DNA from: Xestospongia bergquistia
Lineage: Eukaryota; Porifera; Demospongiae; Haplosclerida; Petrosiidae
Length of the DNA stretch: 64,000 bases
Assembly (NCBI GenBank): GCA_963965975.1
Contig: OZ014413.1
Span: 11,018,601-11,082,600, forward strand
Reading direction: 5' to 3'
Numbering within the stretch: position 1 is the stretch's first letter; each line of letters starts with the position of its first letter. This document shows, one piece after another, positions 22,326 through 36,090 of the stretch. The notes under the pieces are model-generated. The model ran no database searches and was not told the origin of the DNA. It was given only the letters and a program-made list of their open reading frames with translations. Made by a program: the position numbers and the translations under genes.

Positions 22326-25300
22326 ATGGCCACAGCTATGGAAAGAAAGTTTACTGGACTTAGAAAGCGTCTAGATCAATTAGGCTATCGTCAGCCTCTG
22401 GGAGTGGAGTCTCTACCTCTGGTTGAACGTATTTTTAGTGACTTACTTCACACAACAGAGAGCTTGAGAAATGCTAAATTACAACTAACAAAGAATAAAG
22501 AACAAAAAGGCAAGTCTTGTAACATTTATCATTTATATATCTGTCTGCTATTTAGGTTTATGGGAACAGCATGTGGCACCATATCAACAGGACAATGGTC
22601 GATTAACTCAAGAAAACATTAGTCTTCATCAACAAATTATGAAACTTAAAGAATCTCTTGAACTCAAAACTAAAGAGTTAAAAGCAGCCATAAGACGACT
22701 TGAACATGAGAACACTGACTTAAAATTTCTCAACAATCAGTATATGCAACGTTTGATTACACAAGAAAAGGAGTCACAATCGAAGTCTGAAAAAATTTTA
22801 GAACTTCAAGAAAAAAACTCGCAAGCTGTCATTCAAACTCCAGGGGGAAGAAAACGACAAATACCATTTCGTCGGCAACGTATGGAACTTGATTCTACAC
22901 TCACAGATAACCCATCTGTCCCCACGTCCCAGAAAGTTCATGTTACCCTTCCTTCTTCTGATCCTTATGTTGCTGATCTCCTCAAAGTAGCTGACAACAA
23001 AATGGCTGACATGCAAAGATCTTTAGAACAATTAGAAAAAGAGAAATCATTATTATTAGATAGTATACAAGATCTTAAGAAACAAGTTAGTAAGATAATA
23101 GATAAATGGACATATAGGCAAATGAATGGATATTTTTATGAACAGATAAATAATGAATGGACAGATAGAAGAATAATGGATAAATTGATGGGACAAATGG
23201 ATTGATGGATAACAGAGTGAATGGATGGATGAAATAATTAATTACATTTTTGTAGGTGGAGCGAAGAGAAGGAGAAATAGAACGTCTTTCTAGTCAGTTA
23301 AGAGGAGGACGACCTCCTGAAGCATTGGCTATGGAAGGGAAAATAGAGAGTAATGAAAGAATGACTGCTCATCTCAATATTCAGGTCGTACTCCAGGCCC
23401 TATACACAAGGGGTCCTAATATCAACGTGATATGTAAATATTTTCTTTACAGGTGGACTTCTTACAACAAGCTAATCAGAAATTGGAATCTGAACTGATA
23501 GAAGAACAGACTAAAAATTCACAGCTGCAGTCTCGAGTTGATGAATTAAGTAGTAAAAACTCTCGAATTTGTACAGAATTACAAGTAAGTACTATATAAT
23601 GTATCTATGAGGATATATAGTACATGTCCGTAAGGACATAGTACATGGTCCTTTAAAACAATTTGTGAGTGAGTGTATTATTATAATAATAATGTGTGTC
23701 TCTTTAAATGTAATGATACTTGAAGTATATTATCCTATGTTGTGAGTGTATATTGTCTTATTATGTGTAGGAGATAGGGGAACTAGTGAAGGAGATGGAG
23801 AAGGAGAGAGAAGACAAGGAGGGATCATTGAAATCTGAAGTGGATAAGTTAGTCCAGAAATGTCATGAACTCACTCAAAAACTAAAGATATTAGAAGAAG
23901 AGAAACAACAACAACAAACAGTTAGTGATTGTAGTGTCCTAACTTTGTATGTATCTGTGATCATTTTAATAGTTACATAATGAAGTGGTCTCTGATAATC
24001 AGAGGATGGGAGAAATGTTAGTTACATCTCAAAGTGACTCAGAACAAGCAGCAGAACTTCTTGAGAAACTCTCAAAGGAAAATCGCCTCTTGAGAAAACA
24101 TATTCAACAACTCAAAGAAACTGGTAATGTTAACTGGTTTAACTAGTTTTCTAAACTTGTTTGTGTAGAATGTACCCTTCAAGATAAACTGGAGGCATTA
24201 GAAGGAGACAAAGGAAAGAGAAAAGAATCTCCAATAAAATCTTCTAGTCCAGAAGAGCTAAGAAAAGTTCGAAAAGAGAGGGATGAACTCAGAGAGGCTG
24301 TGAAGAGCTTTGAAACAGAGTTATTACAAGTGAGCTGTCTATAATTAGAGAGTACTTCATGAGCCATTACATGTAATATATCATTAATAATAGGTTGTAT
24401 ATAATAAAATACATCATGATATCTCAGTACTGAAGTATAATGACATTATATTATATAATGATCTCCTCTCTACTGGACACTAGAGATATATATTGTAACT
24501 AGTACATTAGACCAGGTGTCATTAATATAGAGGTTGTTCTAGTATAGTGTTCTGAATGTAGGGAGTGTTCCTTAATTAAAAGGATTCATTAGTAGATATT
24601 ACATATTATAATAAAATGATATGTCACAATAATGACAATAATATATAACAGAATATTATCTTGTGTCATATGATGATCACAGTATAGTCATGTGATCATC
24701 ATATGATTATATACTTTGTTCTATATAGATACAACAGTGACAATACATATGATATGATATCATCTTATATTCTATAGATACAACAAGATGCTAAAGCATT
24801 AACTCAAGATAGAGATAACTTCCAATTACTCTATACTCAAGTAGATCTCTCTTTATTAATATTATTATATTACTACACTATAGGTCAATGATGAATTGAA
24901 TAGAGTACGTACGGAGTCCAGGGGACCTACAACTGCTCATCTCCTACGTCGACTTGAAGGTGAACGAGATGATGCTAGATTAGAAGTTCAACAGTTGAGA
25001 TCAGAGTGTGAGAGTCTACGAGAGAGACTACAAGTTATGAGAGAAGGAAGAGAGAAAGAGGAAGTTGAGGAAGAACAGGAAATGAAGGAGTTGTTGTTAA
25101 GGATTGAAGAAGTTAGTGATCAATTAATAGATGGATGGATTGATGGATGGACTGATAAATCATATAATTCTCTTTCATTAGATAACATTGGAACGTGATA
25201 ATTTAAATCAACATTCAGACACATTAAGAAATGTTGTTCATAGTCTTGAAGAGGAGCTAAAACAATCAACAACTACTTTAATATCTGCTCAATCAGAGAG

Positions 25301-28300
25301 TAAAAAATTACGTACAAAATTAAAACAAGTACAAAATTTACTTGAAGCAAATGAGAGAACTAGACAAGAACAACAAAGACAATTACAACAACAGGTATGT
25401 TATAAAGTCTTATCAATAACAATATCTATATTATGAGGACACTTGTCCCAAACTAATACTTTAGTGTATTATACAACCTCTATACTGAGGACACTTGTTC
25501 TAGTCCCATACTAATACTTTAGTGTATTATACAACCTCTATACTGAGGACACTTGTTCTAGTCCCATACTAATACTTTAGTGTATTGCACAGCCTCTATA
25601 TTGAGGACACTTGTTCCACTCCCATACTAATACTTAAGTGTATTATACAACCTCTATATTGAGGACACTTGTTCTAGTCCCATACTAATACTTTAGTGTA
25701 TTATACAGCCTCTATATTGAGGACACTTGTTCTAGTCCCTTACTAATACTTTAGTGTATTATACAGCCTCTATATTGAGGACACTTGTTCCACTCCCATA
25801 CTAATACTTTAGTGTATAATACAGCCTCTATATTGAAGACACTTGTTCTAGTACCATACTAATACTTCAGTGTATTATACAACCTCTATACTGAGGACAC
25901 TTGTTCTAGTCCCATACTAATACTTTAGTGTATTATACAACCTCTATATTGAGGAAACTTGGTCCATTAAATAGAGATTTTGTGTCATCTTTATACTCAT
26001 TGTAAATTCTAAACACTAACTCCTCCCTTTCCTCCACACTTCACACACATACACACCACAGATGTCAGTGTCAGAAGTGACTAAAGTTGACAAAACTCGC
26101 TTACAATCACAAATCTCTCAATTAGAAGAAGAGATAAAAAGAAAAGATGAGAAAATTGAGGAAGTGACGCAGGCACTCACTCTACTAGATCAGGAACATG
26201 ACACTTTAAGAGAACAATGTGATATTAAAGATGAAATGATAGTTCAATTAAAGACTGAACTACAACATAAAGTAAGTCTATAAATAGAACATGTAATAAA
26301 TTAATTAAAATTATTAAAGATAATAAAATCCTAATACTTTAAACTTTCAATTTTAATATTTCTAAAATGATTTAACAGGTTAATTGTGTGGTATTGTTTT
26401 AAAGAAAAATAATTGTTAAGTTAATACAATGTCTTTAGTAGTAGTTATAAACTTATTAATATTATGTACTAGTTATTAACTTATTAATATTATATACTAG
26501 TTATTAACTTATTAATATTATATACTGGTTATTAACTTATTAATATTATCTATTTATTCTATTATAGATTACTGAAGGGAGTCAGTTAGAAACTAATGTC
26601 ACACGTTTGAAATCAATTGAAACTGATGTTCAAAATCAAGTTACTGCTAAAGATAAAGAAATTATTAGTTTACGACAGCAACTATTAAGAGTTGAGGATG
26701 ACAGAGAGAAGATAGGATGTGATCAACGTGAACTAGAGCATCAAGTTAGTCAATTGAAACAGGATTTAGTTACCATGACAACTGAGAACCAAGCTATCCA
26801 TGGAGAACTTCGTAAAGTTGTTCAAGAGAGAGACCAATTAGCAAAGAACATTGAGGGTTATACCCAACGTCTGGTCAACTTGGAAGAACAGTTAACTATT
26901 AAGGTAGGGACTGTTGTATTAGTGAAATCACTCAGCATTAAAAACAGTTTGAAATAACCTTTATATAATGGACACTTTAGAACTAGATAATGTCCTTAAT
27001 ATATAGAGATGTCCTCAATACAGTACAGAGGACGGTGGAGTGTTAATATCATTAATATCATTGTTAATTCAGTGTCCATTATAAAATGTTCTGATGATAG
27101 CAATAATACATCCATTTCTTTGTCAATAGGATCAAGAGAGGGAAGGATTGTTAGAGTCATATCGTGTACTCACAAAGGAGGCAGAGAGGTTAGACTGTAC
27201 TATACAACAAACTAAAGAACAACAAAGTTCATTTGAACTTGAAATGACTACATTACAACAAGAGAGAGATCATCTACAACAATTATGTCAACAATATACT
27301 AGTGAGATAGACCAGGTACTCCCATTATTATAATATAATATATTATATAATGTATTATAGCATATTACTACATTACAATCTTATGAACTACAATTATCAA
27401 ATTTGACTCATTCACTCTCAAAAATGGAACAAACTGTACGACAGGAACAAGAAGAGAAGGTAACTATGGACACACTCATCTGTATTTATCCATTCATCCA
27501 TCTATCCATCCATTCATAATCTATTCATTAACATGTATATTCCTATATTACTTCATTACATTACATAATAGTCATAAACTCCTTAATATTGTATGTGTTA
27601 TGTAATAATATATTTATTTATTTATATCTCTTTATTGTAGAAAGCATTACTGGGTGATTTGACAGCTGTGAGAGAACTGTGTCTTCAATTAGAACGTACT
27701 AAAGAGTCCCTTACACGTCAACTATCATCATTGTCTGTTACACAAGAACAGAGACAACAAGAACTAGTTGATATCATAGCTGAGAGAGATCTACTTAAAC
27801 AACAAGTAAGAGAAGAGATAACAACTTTAACACAGGATATGATTTCTCAGCTAGTAAGTCAATGACATCCTCTCTCTCTCTCCATTTTAGTACACAGATG
27901 AACAGAGACGAGTAGATAGTTTAGAAAACTTGTTATCTCAAGGAAGAAAGAAGGTCTCCATTATAACAACAATATTATATTATAATACTTGGTATATAAT
28001 GATATAGGAATTTCAAGCTCAAGTATCTGGTCAAGAGAGAGAGACAGAGATACAACATTTAAAACAACAGTTAACTAGACTAGAAAATGATCAGTAATAA
28101 TATGATTGTATTATAAATGATATGAAGACTGTTTAGTATGTTACAGAGAGAACAGATCAAGAAGTTACAAGGTGAAGTTACTGTAAAAAATGAGAGAATA
28201 CAATTACTTATAGCTGAACAAACAGCAGAGAAATTACAAAAGTATGTTATCGTGAAATCTTTGATATAACAAAATTAATTGTTATATTAGACAAGATGTA

Positions 28301-28710
28301 CAGGAACAATTGAGTAGACTGCGTACTGCTATTACATCATCATTACCTCACTCTTCTCCCACGTCTCATCTTTCTTCTCCTCCTGGTCCATCTCTGTCAC
28401 CCTCACCAGCACCAGAATCAAAGGTACATTGAGTGAATGAAGAGAGGACAGGATAGCTTTATTGTTAATGAGATTATTACTACAAGACAACCAACCTGTT
28501 ATAATGAACACTGATATATAATGTCATAACTTTATTATTGTAGGGAGTTGAAGAGGTAATTGCTCGTGAACAAGAGGACCTCAAATCACAAAGTGCTAGT
28601 AAGTAATTCAGATATTTACAGAAATTGTTGTTGTTTATTTTCCTTTTATTTTATTAGAATTAGTACATGAATTGTTATCTACTCCTCCTATGTTGAAAAC
28701 TAGTCATTAA
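22326..28710 (+). CDS. CEP135: Centrosomal protein of 135 kDa
   Basis: Twenty-one exons join in phase to 1163 aa (human about 1140). The first exons match vertebrate CEP135 closely: RKRLDQLGYRQPLGVESLPL, LVERIFSDLLHTTESLR, DLKFLNNQYMQRL, and the hallmark QTPGGRKRQIPFRRQRM. Later HLNIQ-VDFLQQANQKLE and HLLRRLEGERDDARLEV also match. The rest is heptad-rich coiled coil. CEP135 is a core centriole assembly protein that links the SAS-6 cartwheel to microtubules. Intron 1 uses a GC donor (22510). A 448-bp intron (24330-24777) is repeat-poor, while the next long one (25395-26061) is a minisatellite. The last six exons (27891-28710) were copied to 36 kb. Confidence 0.95.
25429..25972. repeat. Intronic minisatellite, about nine units of 58 bp
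   Basis: Units contain GAGGACACTTGTTCTAGTCC, then ATACTAATACTTTAGTGTAT and a short ACAACCTCTATA segment. Copies differ by a few substitutions (for example AGTCC versus ACTCC, ACAACC versus ACAGCC). The array fills most of a CEP135 intron (25395-26061). Confidence 0.93.
26443..26549. repeat. Tandem repeat, four units of about 28 bp
   Basis: The unit is TTATTAACTTATTAATATTA followed by TATACTAG with small changes. It lies in the CEP135 intron 26272-26567. Confidence 0.88.
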
Positions 28711-30271
28711 TATATCAATATTTTTATAATATTATTATTATTATTATATATAACTATTGTTGTACTGATTATTAATTGTAATATTGAAAGGAATAGAGTA
28801 TTTCCATTCTATGTTTGATAAAGATTACAATTGTTAGTATTATAATATATTATTTTATTAGTAGTATAATTTGTATACAATATTAATACAATAAAGATAA
28901 TATAAATAAGAGAACAAAATATAACATATTGTCAGATATTTAACTAGTAAAATGTTTAGTGTCTCAATTATTTGTTATCATTGGAGATCAGTGATCATCA
29001 AATGTCTAATGAGTGTGGGAGTAAGTAGATAGAGATTATATTAATACACTATATGGATGAATGGAATGGATCAATGAAATAATGAATAATGGATTAACTG
29101 ACTGGTTAGACATTTTATTACTGATCAAGTTTATGAAAGCAATAAAAAATATCTAAAGAACTTCTCCAATAAATATAATAACATATTATGTTTATTATAT
29201 ATGTATACATGTATAATTAACAGGAAGTAATCATTTAATAATGAACACTAGTTTAACAAATAGTTTTAAATCAAAAAACATATTATTAACAATTATTAAA
29301 ACTACCTAATAATTGTTAATAATGTTTAAATATTGGGAAGTTAGCAAGAGCTATGAGATTACAAAAAGTGACTAGTTGTCCTCATCATAATAAGACATTG
29401 TCAGTAGTTTCATAACATGATCAATAGTCACACTCATTGTCATCATAGAAAATGATAATTAATTATATTGATTTCTATAAAATTAATATATATTAGTTAC
29501 ATTATATTTTTAAATTTATTTGTAACTCTCAAATTTTGTATACAACAATAAAATAAAATAATAAATAACGATAATATGGACCTAGTACTTGATTTAATCC
29601 AATAGTCAGTGCTGGTATATAAAGACCTACATTTATTTTATATGATATTGAAGTATGTCTGTTTTATGTTTAAGAGAGAGACTATTCACTTGTTTAAGAT
29701 CATCAGTTACTGGACATCACTTGAAAAGCTACATAATATAGATATATGTCAAAGTAATATTAGAAGGACAAACTTAGTTGTAATGTTATCAAGAAATCTT
29801 CTGATGTTGTATGGATGAGTACTTTAATGGAATTGTTAAAAGTGAGTGTATTATTAAATAGAACGTGTTATTAAATATAATATTAATTTGTTAAGTGAAC
29901 TGTGTGTGTAGGAAATAAGTTTTTAGGTGATTTGATAAATTAATTGGCTTTAATTAATGGATTTTTTATTATCAGTAGTAATTAGTGGTATTAGACGTAG
30001 TGATAATATTTAATTTTATATAGCTACTAACTAGAGGACTATTAATGTACAATTTAGTCTAGTTTGTTTGTTATAATTGTATTTGTAAATATTAGAATTA
30101 GGCGTGGTTAATTGTCAAGTAGAGTATTTGCTAGAGAAGAAGTGAATTATAAAAATTGTTAACTTTTTTTAGAAGACAAAGAACTGGAAACTAAAGTATT
30201 TAACTAATAATTGACTTATTGGAATTTAAAATAATTTATTTTTTAGTAAAAATACAACAATAGTACAAAAA
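28711..30271. other. Non-coding region between CEP135 and the first minus-strand Death/LRR gene
   Basis: AT-rich convergent 3' region, duplicated at about 36933-39176. A 69-codon open frame (29609-29818, and again at 37839) starts only at GTG and changes after the copies diverge, so it is not supported as a gene. The last 250 bp match the flank of the gene at 2659-7799. Confidence 0.6.
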
Positions 30272-33200
30272 TTAATGATAACGGAGATAATTATCATTAA
30301 CATACAAACTCTTCAAACTATTATTTTTAACAACAACATTTTGTAATTGTTGTTTACCAAATTCAGTAATTTTAGGACAGAGAGTGAGATCTAGTTCTTG
30401 TAATGTGTTATTGTTAATGATGAGATGAGAGAGATGAGGTATATCATTATTAGTAATGTTAGTGTCATCATACAAGTATAATCTCTTGATTATTTTATTA
30501 CCAGTTAGAGCTCTTGTTAGTAAGTGGTAAGTATTTGGTAAGAGAGGTGAGGAGTAAAGAGATAGGTACTCCATTGTTTTGTTATAAGTTAGTACTTGTG
30601 ATAGTTGACTGACACAGTTAATATCAAAATGAGTGTTATATATAACAAGTCTCCTCACTTGACATTCATTAATATCAGTTAATACTGTTAGTAAACTTTG
30701 AGGAGATAATGACTTGAGTTCAATATACCATGTTGTGTGTTGTCGTCTCTTTAATTGATGTATCACTTCTTTACATTCTTCCACAGTTGATGAAGTAAGT
30801 GTAACTCTATCATTAGTCCACTTAACACTTCCAGTGTCTCCTATAATAAAACATAGTTACTATATAATATTTTATACACACAACAATAGCTATAGACACA
30901 CTCTAACATGCTCAACTACGATTGTCAAGGCCTAACGAAGAAGACGACGCCATTACTAGTGTTAGGTTACTATAACAACGATGTATGGAGATGAACGGAT
31001 TCTACAAAACGGACTTAAATTTACTGAGTGTTATACTAATAATTTACTGTATTAGATGAGGATAAAGATGTCACTATCTAGTACTGAGAGTCTGAGAGAA
31101 ACACACAAGGTACTGAACTGTCAGATAGATGTCAGTGAAAATGACTCAGTCATATCACTAGTCAAGATGATTCACAATTAAGAAGCAACACTCAATCATG
31201 AATCATCATGATGTCTGGTAACAGAGTTTATGTTTGACTTGTCTTTTTATATCAATTGATTGATATTTCTATTTTACTTTACAAATGTCATAATGTAATA
31301 AAACATTAAATTTAGTGTATATTCTTGTCATTTAACATTGAAGCTGGAACATGTGTGTAATAATAGTGACATCATTTCTCTGTGTCAGTTTAATGGACAC
31401 TAGTTAACTTATAGATGTCATTACAATATTTTCATATCAACTTGAGATTACTATTCTTCTGGTAAATTATTAAATTATATTAACCCAATCATACAATGAA
31501 TTTGATGTCCTAGTTTCCACATTATACTCAAGCTCTGAAGGTATCTTGAAGTAAATAATAACTTAATTGGACTATATTAATTGGTACATGTGTAGGTACT
31601 ATTATGACAGAGATCATCATAGAGATCAACTATAGATTACCAGGAAATATTTGAAAATTTTTTATTTATTACGCTGAGCCATCAATGATGAATTCATTAC
31701 TCAATATTGACAAGAGGTGTGGTGATGAAAGTAACTAATGTAATAGACTTGTGTCTTCATGTAATAAATTTCACATACAGTTGTTGTTTGTGAAATTGAT
31801 GAGTTATCATATGTTATAAGAGTGTGCTACAAGCCAGTACATACTGTACTATATATATATTGTAGTTTAATGACATGTTTTAAATAATACTAAAGTTATA
31901 ATGACAGCTTACTTGTTAGCTCTTCATCATCTAATGATTTCTGTTGGTTGTCCTCCTCATCTGTATCTTTTGATGTTAACTGAGTGATGGTTTTATCTTT
32001 CTCTGTCAATTGAAGAGTTAGTGAACTAATCATTTCCTGTAATTTTGTAATCTCCTGTTGTCTGTCAGTAGCTACACAATACACAATATAACATGTTGTA
32101 CATTTTGAGTAGTTATATAATACCTTCTCTTTCTTGGACAGTAGATGTGAGGTCCTCTAGTGTTTTCATCTTGTCAACCAGTTCATATAATTCTATGTCT
32201 GAAATATGAAGTGATAAATAATGTAGAGGTGTCCTTACCTTCTTGTTTGCTATCAAGTGGTTCCTCAAGTTTTTGACTTAGAAGTGTATGACTAGTTTTA
32301 AGGAGATCTCTCACCTCTAATATCTTAGACCTCAGTTCTACAATAGATAAAATAAAGAGCTATACATGTTGTTAATATACCTTTTATGTTCTCTGTTAAA
32401 TGAACATTTCTTTCCTCTTTCTCTCTTAATTGTAAAGTAAGAGATGTTATTATCTCTTGTAATGATTGTAGCTCCTCTATAGAAGATACACATAGCAGGA
32501 AAATATTTTATATAGGTAAAAAAATTTGATTAGTTAACTATTCTTTAGTGTAACTATGTCATTAATTGTGTCAGAATATCAAAAAATAGACCTGTATCTA
32601 GGAAAGTTGCAAACCAGAAATTCCATATAAAGTGAATGGCATTCTTCACATTCCATCAACACCTAGCCTCGTACCCAGGCTTTTGTGATAGAAAAGAAAG
32701 CCTGGTAACTACTGTTTGTGCAAGCGTTTAATTTCCACAGATTTCTTGGAAAATAGTATACTTTAGGAATCCTCCGTTAACTATGACATCAAAATTCCTT
32801 TTACTACAATGTTGGATTATTTGTGATGGTTACTTGTGTTACAGTTATTCACGTACCCCAATTGTTTACATCCCAACAGTACTGAACAAGTTTGTTGCTC
32901 TTTTGACTTCCACTAAATCTCTGCACAACCAACAAACTCAACTAGTCATACTTAAACTTATGTAGTGAATAAAATGTCATCAATATAAACCCAGCCCATC
33001 AATTCATCATTTAATTTAAAATATGTCATTATGATGTCACATTTTCAATAATTACGCACATGCGCAAGCAGTAGTTACCAGGCTTTCTTTTCTATTGCAA
33101 AAGCCTGGGTATGAGGCTAATTAACACCATATCCAAGTTTGGTTGATGTCATTGTCATAATTAAAATTCCACTAAACAGGAGTTATTCTCAACATGAACA

Positions 33201-35708
33201 GAATATAGTAAGGTTTTGTACAATCATAATTATGTGTATATTATAATAATACTATTATGTTTATATTTTTACCTTTCCTTGGAAATTTTATTTTCTTTTG
33301 CAATATCTCAATCTCTTCTTGTTTCTCTACTAATATTTTATCAGTAACTATAGAACATAACCATATACGGTATGTACTGTACTACTAATAGTATTATAGC
33401 TCACCTTCTTTATGTCTGGTTAACTTCTCTATCTCTAAGGTCTTTGCCTTATTCATTCTATCTAATAGTTTCATCTTCTCTATTTACATTAGGTACATAG
33501 TTATATCTCAATTAATGTGCATGTACCTGATAAAGTGTCAGTTGATGATTGATCTTGTGGTCCTTCTCTCTCCATACTGGTATAAACTAATGTTTAATGA
33601 TAAAGTATATAGCACATGTATCATATCATATAGTGAAGTCAATGTATCAGTAGGATTATTAACCTTCAAGAGAAGATCTTAACTCCATTATGACCTCATC
33701 TTTCTCAGCAGTTGTCTTTCTCTGTGAAATAACCTTCTCTTCAAGAGCTCTCACCTCTTCTACAAAACCTCTCACCTCCTATATATATAAAGAGAGAATA
33801 CTGTCTAGTACTACTCATCTCTTACCTTATCTCTGTTATGTTCATCCCATATTGTATGGAAGGCTATTGTTAGTCTCATTAATCCCATCTTTTTAAGTAG
33901 GTCAAGATTCTTCTTAGCTTTCACAAATAGGATATCAATTAAATTTTGTGGAGCATAGCAGGTCACAATGATAGAGTTGCCCTTTCTTAGTTCTTTCACT
34001 AAAACTTTCTTAGCCACATCTCCAAATGCCTTCCAAAGAAGATCTTGTATTTCACTAAGTGTGTGCTCATCTGTATTCCATCCCAAAACAAACTCAATGG
34101 TCTCACGTTTGAGAAGAGAGGACGGACCTGTCATGAAGCTCAAGTTCTCATTTTCACACACACTGAGTTTAACCTCCTCACAGAACTTATCAACTGCTGA
34201 TTTGTAGACTGTGATGTGAGCTTTGGCATCATCAATGTTATAATGATTGATAATAGCCTCTAAACAAGCAACATTGATTAGTGTACACTTCTCTTCTACT
34301 ATTTGCATAACATCATCAAATGACTTAGCAATGTCAAGTTGAGGTTTTAGTTCACGGAAACATCTTCTAACATATGTTTTGAGTTCTTCCAGTGGAGATG
34401 GTACTTCCTGCAGTGAAAAAGTAATTTGTGATGAAGAAGCCATAATAGCAGATTTAATAAGAGGTACAACTGTATGAATAAACTTCCCAAATGTTACTCT
34501 CATATTATCAAAATTATATTGAAAAGTAGGTGGAAGATACAGCTCTGTTATATCACCTATACATGTAGTGAAATAATAAATGAATTAATAATTGATATAA
34601 AATACTAACATTGAGTAGTTGTTAATGAACATGTAACATTTGGAGAAGGAGGAGCAGTGGTAGTAAGTGTAGTATCTATTAGTTAAAGATATCATATTAA
34701 TATTTAATTTATTCTGTTATTCAATAATTTCAAGTTCTTATGTTGTATTCTTGTGTTCCCAAAGCGTTAAATAAATGGATGCATTTGTATGACTTATGTG
34801 GTTATAGGTTGTGATAAAACATACTAAGCATGACCGAACCCACTTCCAAACACACACTAAGGCATACTAAGGCACTCAATAATTAACCCTTGTTGTTATC
34901 AGTATAATAAAATCAATTATATAATCATCATACCAGCTATCTTTGTAAAAAGAAGTAATTTGTTATACCAGTAATACATACCTGATATAATTAATTGTGG
35001 AGGTATTTGAGGAAAGTTTTCATCTGTCAAGAAAGACAAGTAAAGATTTTACTTTTCATTTTAAATGCAAAGAGCTTACCATATTCTTTCAGTATCTCTT
35101 GTCCTATTTGTACTGTATCTTCTGATTGTAATAAGATTGTTGAAAATGTTCGTAACTGGTTAGGATTATCAGATACTGTACCAGATAGTGCTTTCAATGG
35201 AGAAATATTTGATCTCTGAACTTCATCAAATGTCTTGTCAGAGATGACTCCCTCTGTATATAACATCTCCACAGGAAGGGTTACTTGTGAGAGTCTCTCA
35301 GAGAAGTTTTGCAATATTTGATTGGGAACCTTTTTTTGAACTGATCATAAAAGAAAACACATTCCATAATTAAATTATAACTTGTGGTTACTTACTTTCT
35401 TGTAAGGCTACTCTGTATCTTTCAGCAACAGTAATCTCACCAATGGCCTCTTTCTTTAGTGTTTCAATAATCTCTCTTCTTGTAGCATTAGGTTTACTAC
35501 TCAGCCATAATTCAAACATCTTTAATGATTTGAAATCACTATCTTCATTTAGTGATCTGATATCATTTAACTTTGTGATATCTAACTTGAGAAGAACACC
35601 AAGTTTGTGCCAGTTAGTACCAACTCTGACATGTTCGTATAACTCGTGAACAGTTGGTTTTCCATTCAAAAACTGATCGAAATAGTTCGACTGAATCGGC
35701 GAAGCCAT
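30272..35708 (-). CDS. Death / CARD-like / coiled-coil / LRR protein, copy 1
   Basis: Fourteen exons join in phase on the minus strand: 35396-35708, 35080-35340, 34982-35023, 34610-34675, 33826-34556, 33664-33778, 33527-33586, 33405-33479, 33273-33347, 32381-32476, 32239-32337, 32124-32198, 31913-32071, 30272-30840, giving 911 aa. In order: Death domain (residues about 20-95: WHKLGVLLKLDITKLNDI, FELWLS, REIIETLKKEAI), a CARD-like domain (EGVISDKTFDEV, then LRTFSTILLQSEDTV), a Thr/Pro-rich linker, a two-part module of about 230 aa (CFRELKPQLDIAK, then TIEFVLGW and GNSIIVTCYAP), coiled coil, and LRRs (NNTLQELDLTLCPKITEFG). It resembles an NLR without NACHT. An intron holds a 456-bp inverted-repeat element. 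The immune role is inferred. Confidence 0.82.
32664..33119. mobile_element. MITE-like element with about 50-bp terminal inverted repeats (copy 1)
   Basis: The ends begin TAGCCTCGTACCCAGGCTTT and close with the complementary AAAGCCTGGGTATGAGGCTA. The inverted repeat continues through GAAAGCCTGGTAACTACTG. The flanking TA on both sides could be a TA target duplication (Tc1/mariner type). There is no transposase, so it is non-autonomous. It sits in the intron between the exons ending at 33273 and starting at 32476. Confidence 0.82.
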
Positions 35709-35791
35709 GATCGCTGCAGAGGAATTTAGTGGGAGGAGCTCAAGATTTCTCGAGTTGCTAATTTGTAATTTGTCAGGGCGTGGTCTATGCA

Positions 35792-36090
35792 ATGGTAGTG
35801 GGTATCTATCTGCACTTTCTCTCTCCTACAAATCATATTACAATTGTGAGCACTGTTGCTCTAATAGGAGTGAGTTTATACATTTAAAATAATCTATGTA
35901 ACAAATATAATTATGATTGACAATGAACAATGAAATGACACCATTTTCCTGTAGCTCTACCTTTATTTGAGTCCAACTACATCATGTGAGCCAGATTTCA
36001 AAAGAGCTAAACTAGAGAAAACTTTTATAGACCCCAACGATAGCAATTCATTGAAGCCTTTCCCCTCGATCTTTGATCCGCCCACTCTAT
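35792..36090 (+). pseudogene. Truncated ALG5 5' fragment
   Basis: It corresponds to ALG5 exon 1 (35792-35869) and most of exon 2 (35955-36090) of the intact gene at 44893. The exon 1 copy has indels that replace the hydrophobic anchor by a less hydrophobic stretch (PTNHITIVSTVALIG). Exon 2 runs into CEP135 intron sequence at 36091, and the joined frame meets a stop within about 13 codons. None of the catalytic exons is present. It keeps the head-to-head promoter with the copy 1 Death/LRR gene, so it may still be transcribed. Confidence 0.88.

Larger units (their letters stand above)
27867..36090. other. Segmental duplication, unit A (8.2 kb)
   Basis: The unit starts in a CEP135 intron at ATC (27867-27869), runs through the CEP135 3' end and a complete Death/LRR gene (-), and ends inside exon 2 of an ALG5 5' fragment. 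Unit B (36091-45200) follows directly in the same orientation and is nearly identical over long stretches, including introns and intergenic DNA. The junction at 36091 shares the 3 bases ATC with both parent sites (27867 and 45201). Confidence 0.93.

Noticed and set aside
29609-29818. 69-codon open frame, repeated at 37839 in unit B
   Set aside because: It begins at GTG, has no splice context, and its 3' end changes between units; repetition is due to the segmental duplication.
32783-32965. Open frame inside the intronic inverted-repeat element
   Set aside because: It is not maintained in the second copy (41653-42108), where substitutions break it, and it resembles no transposase.
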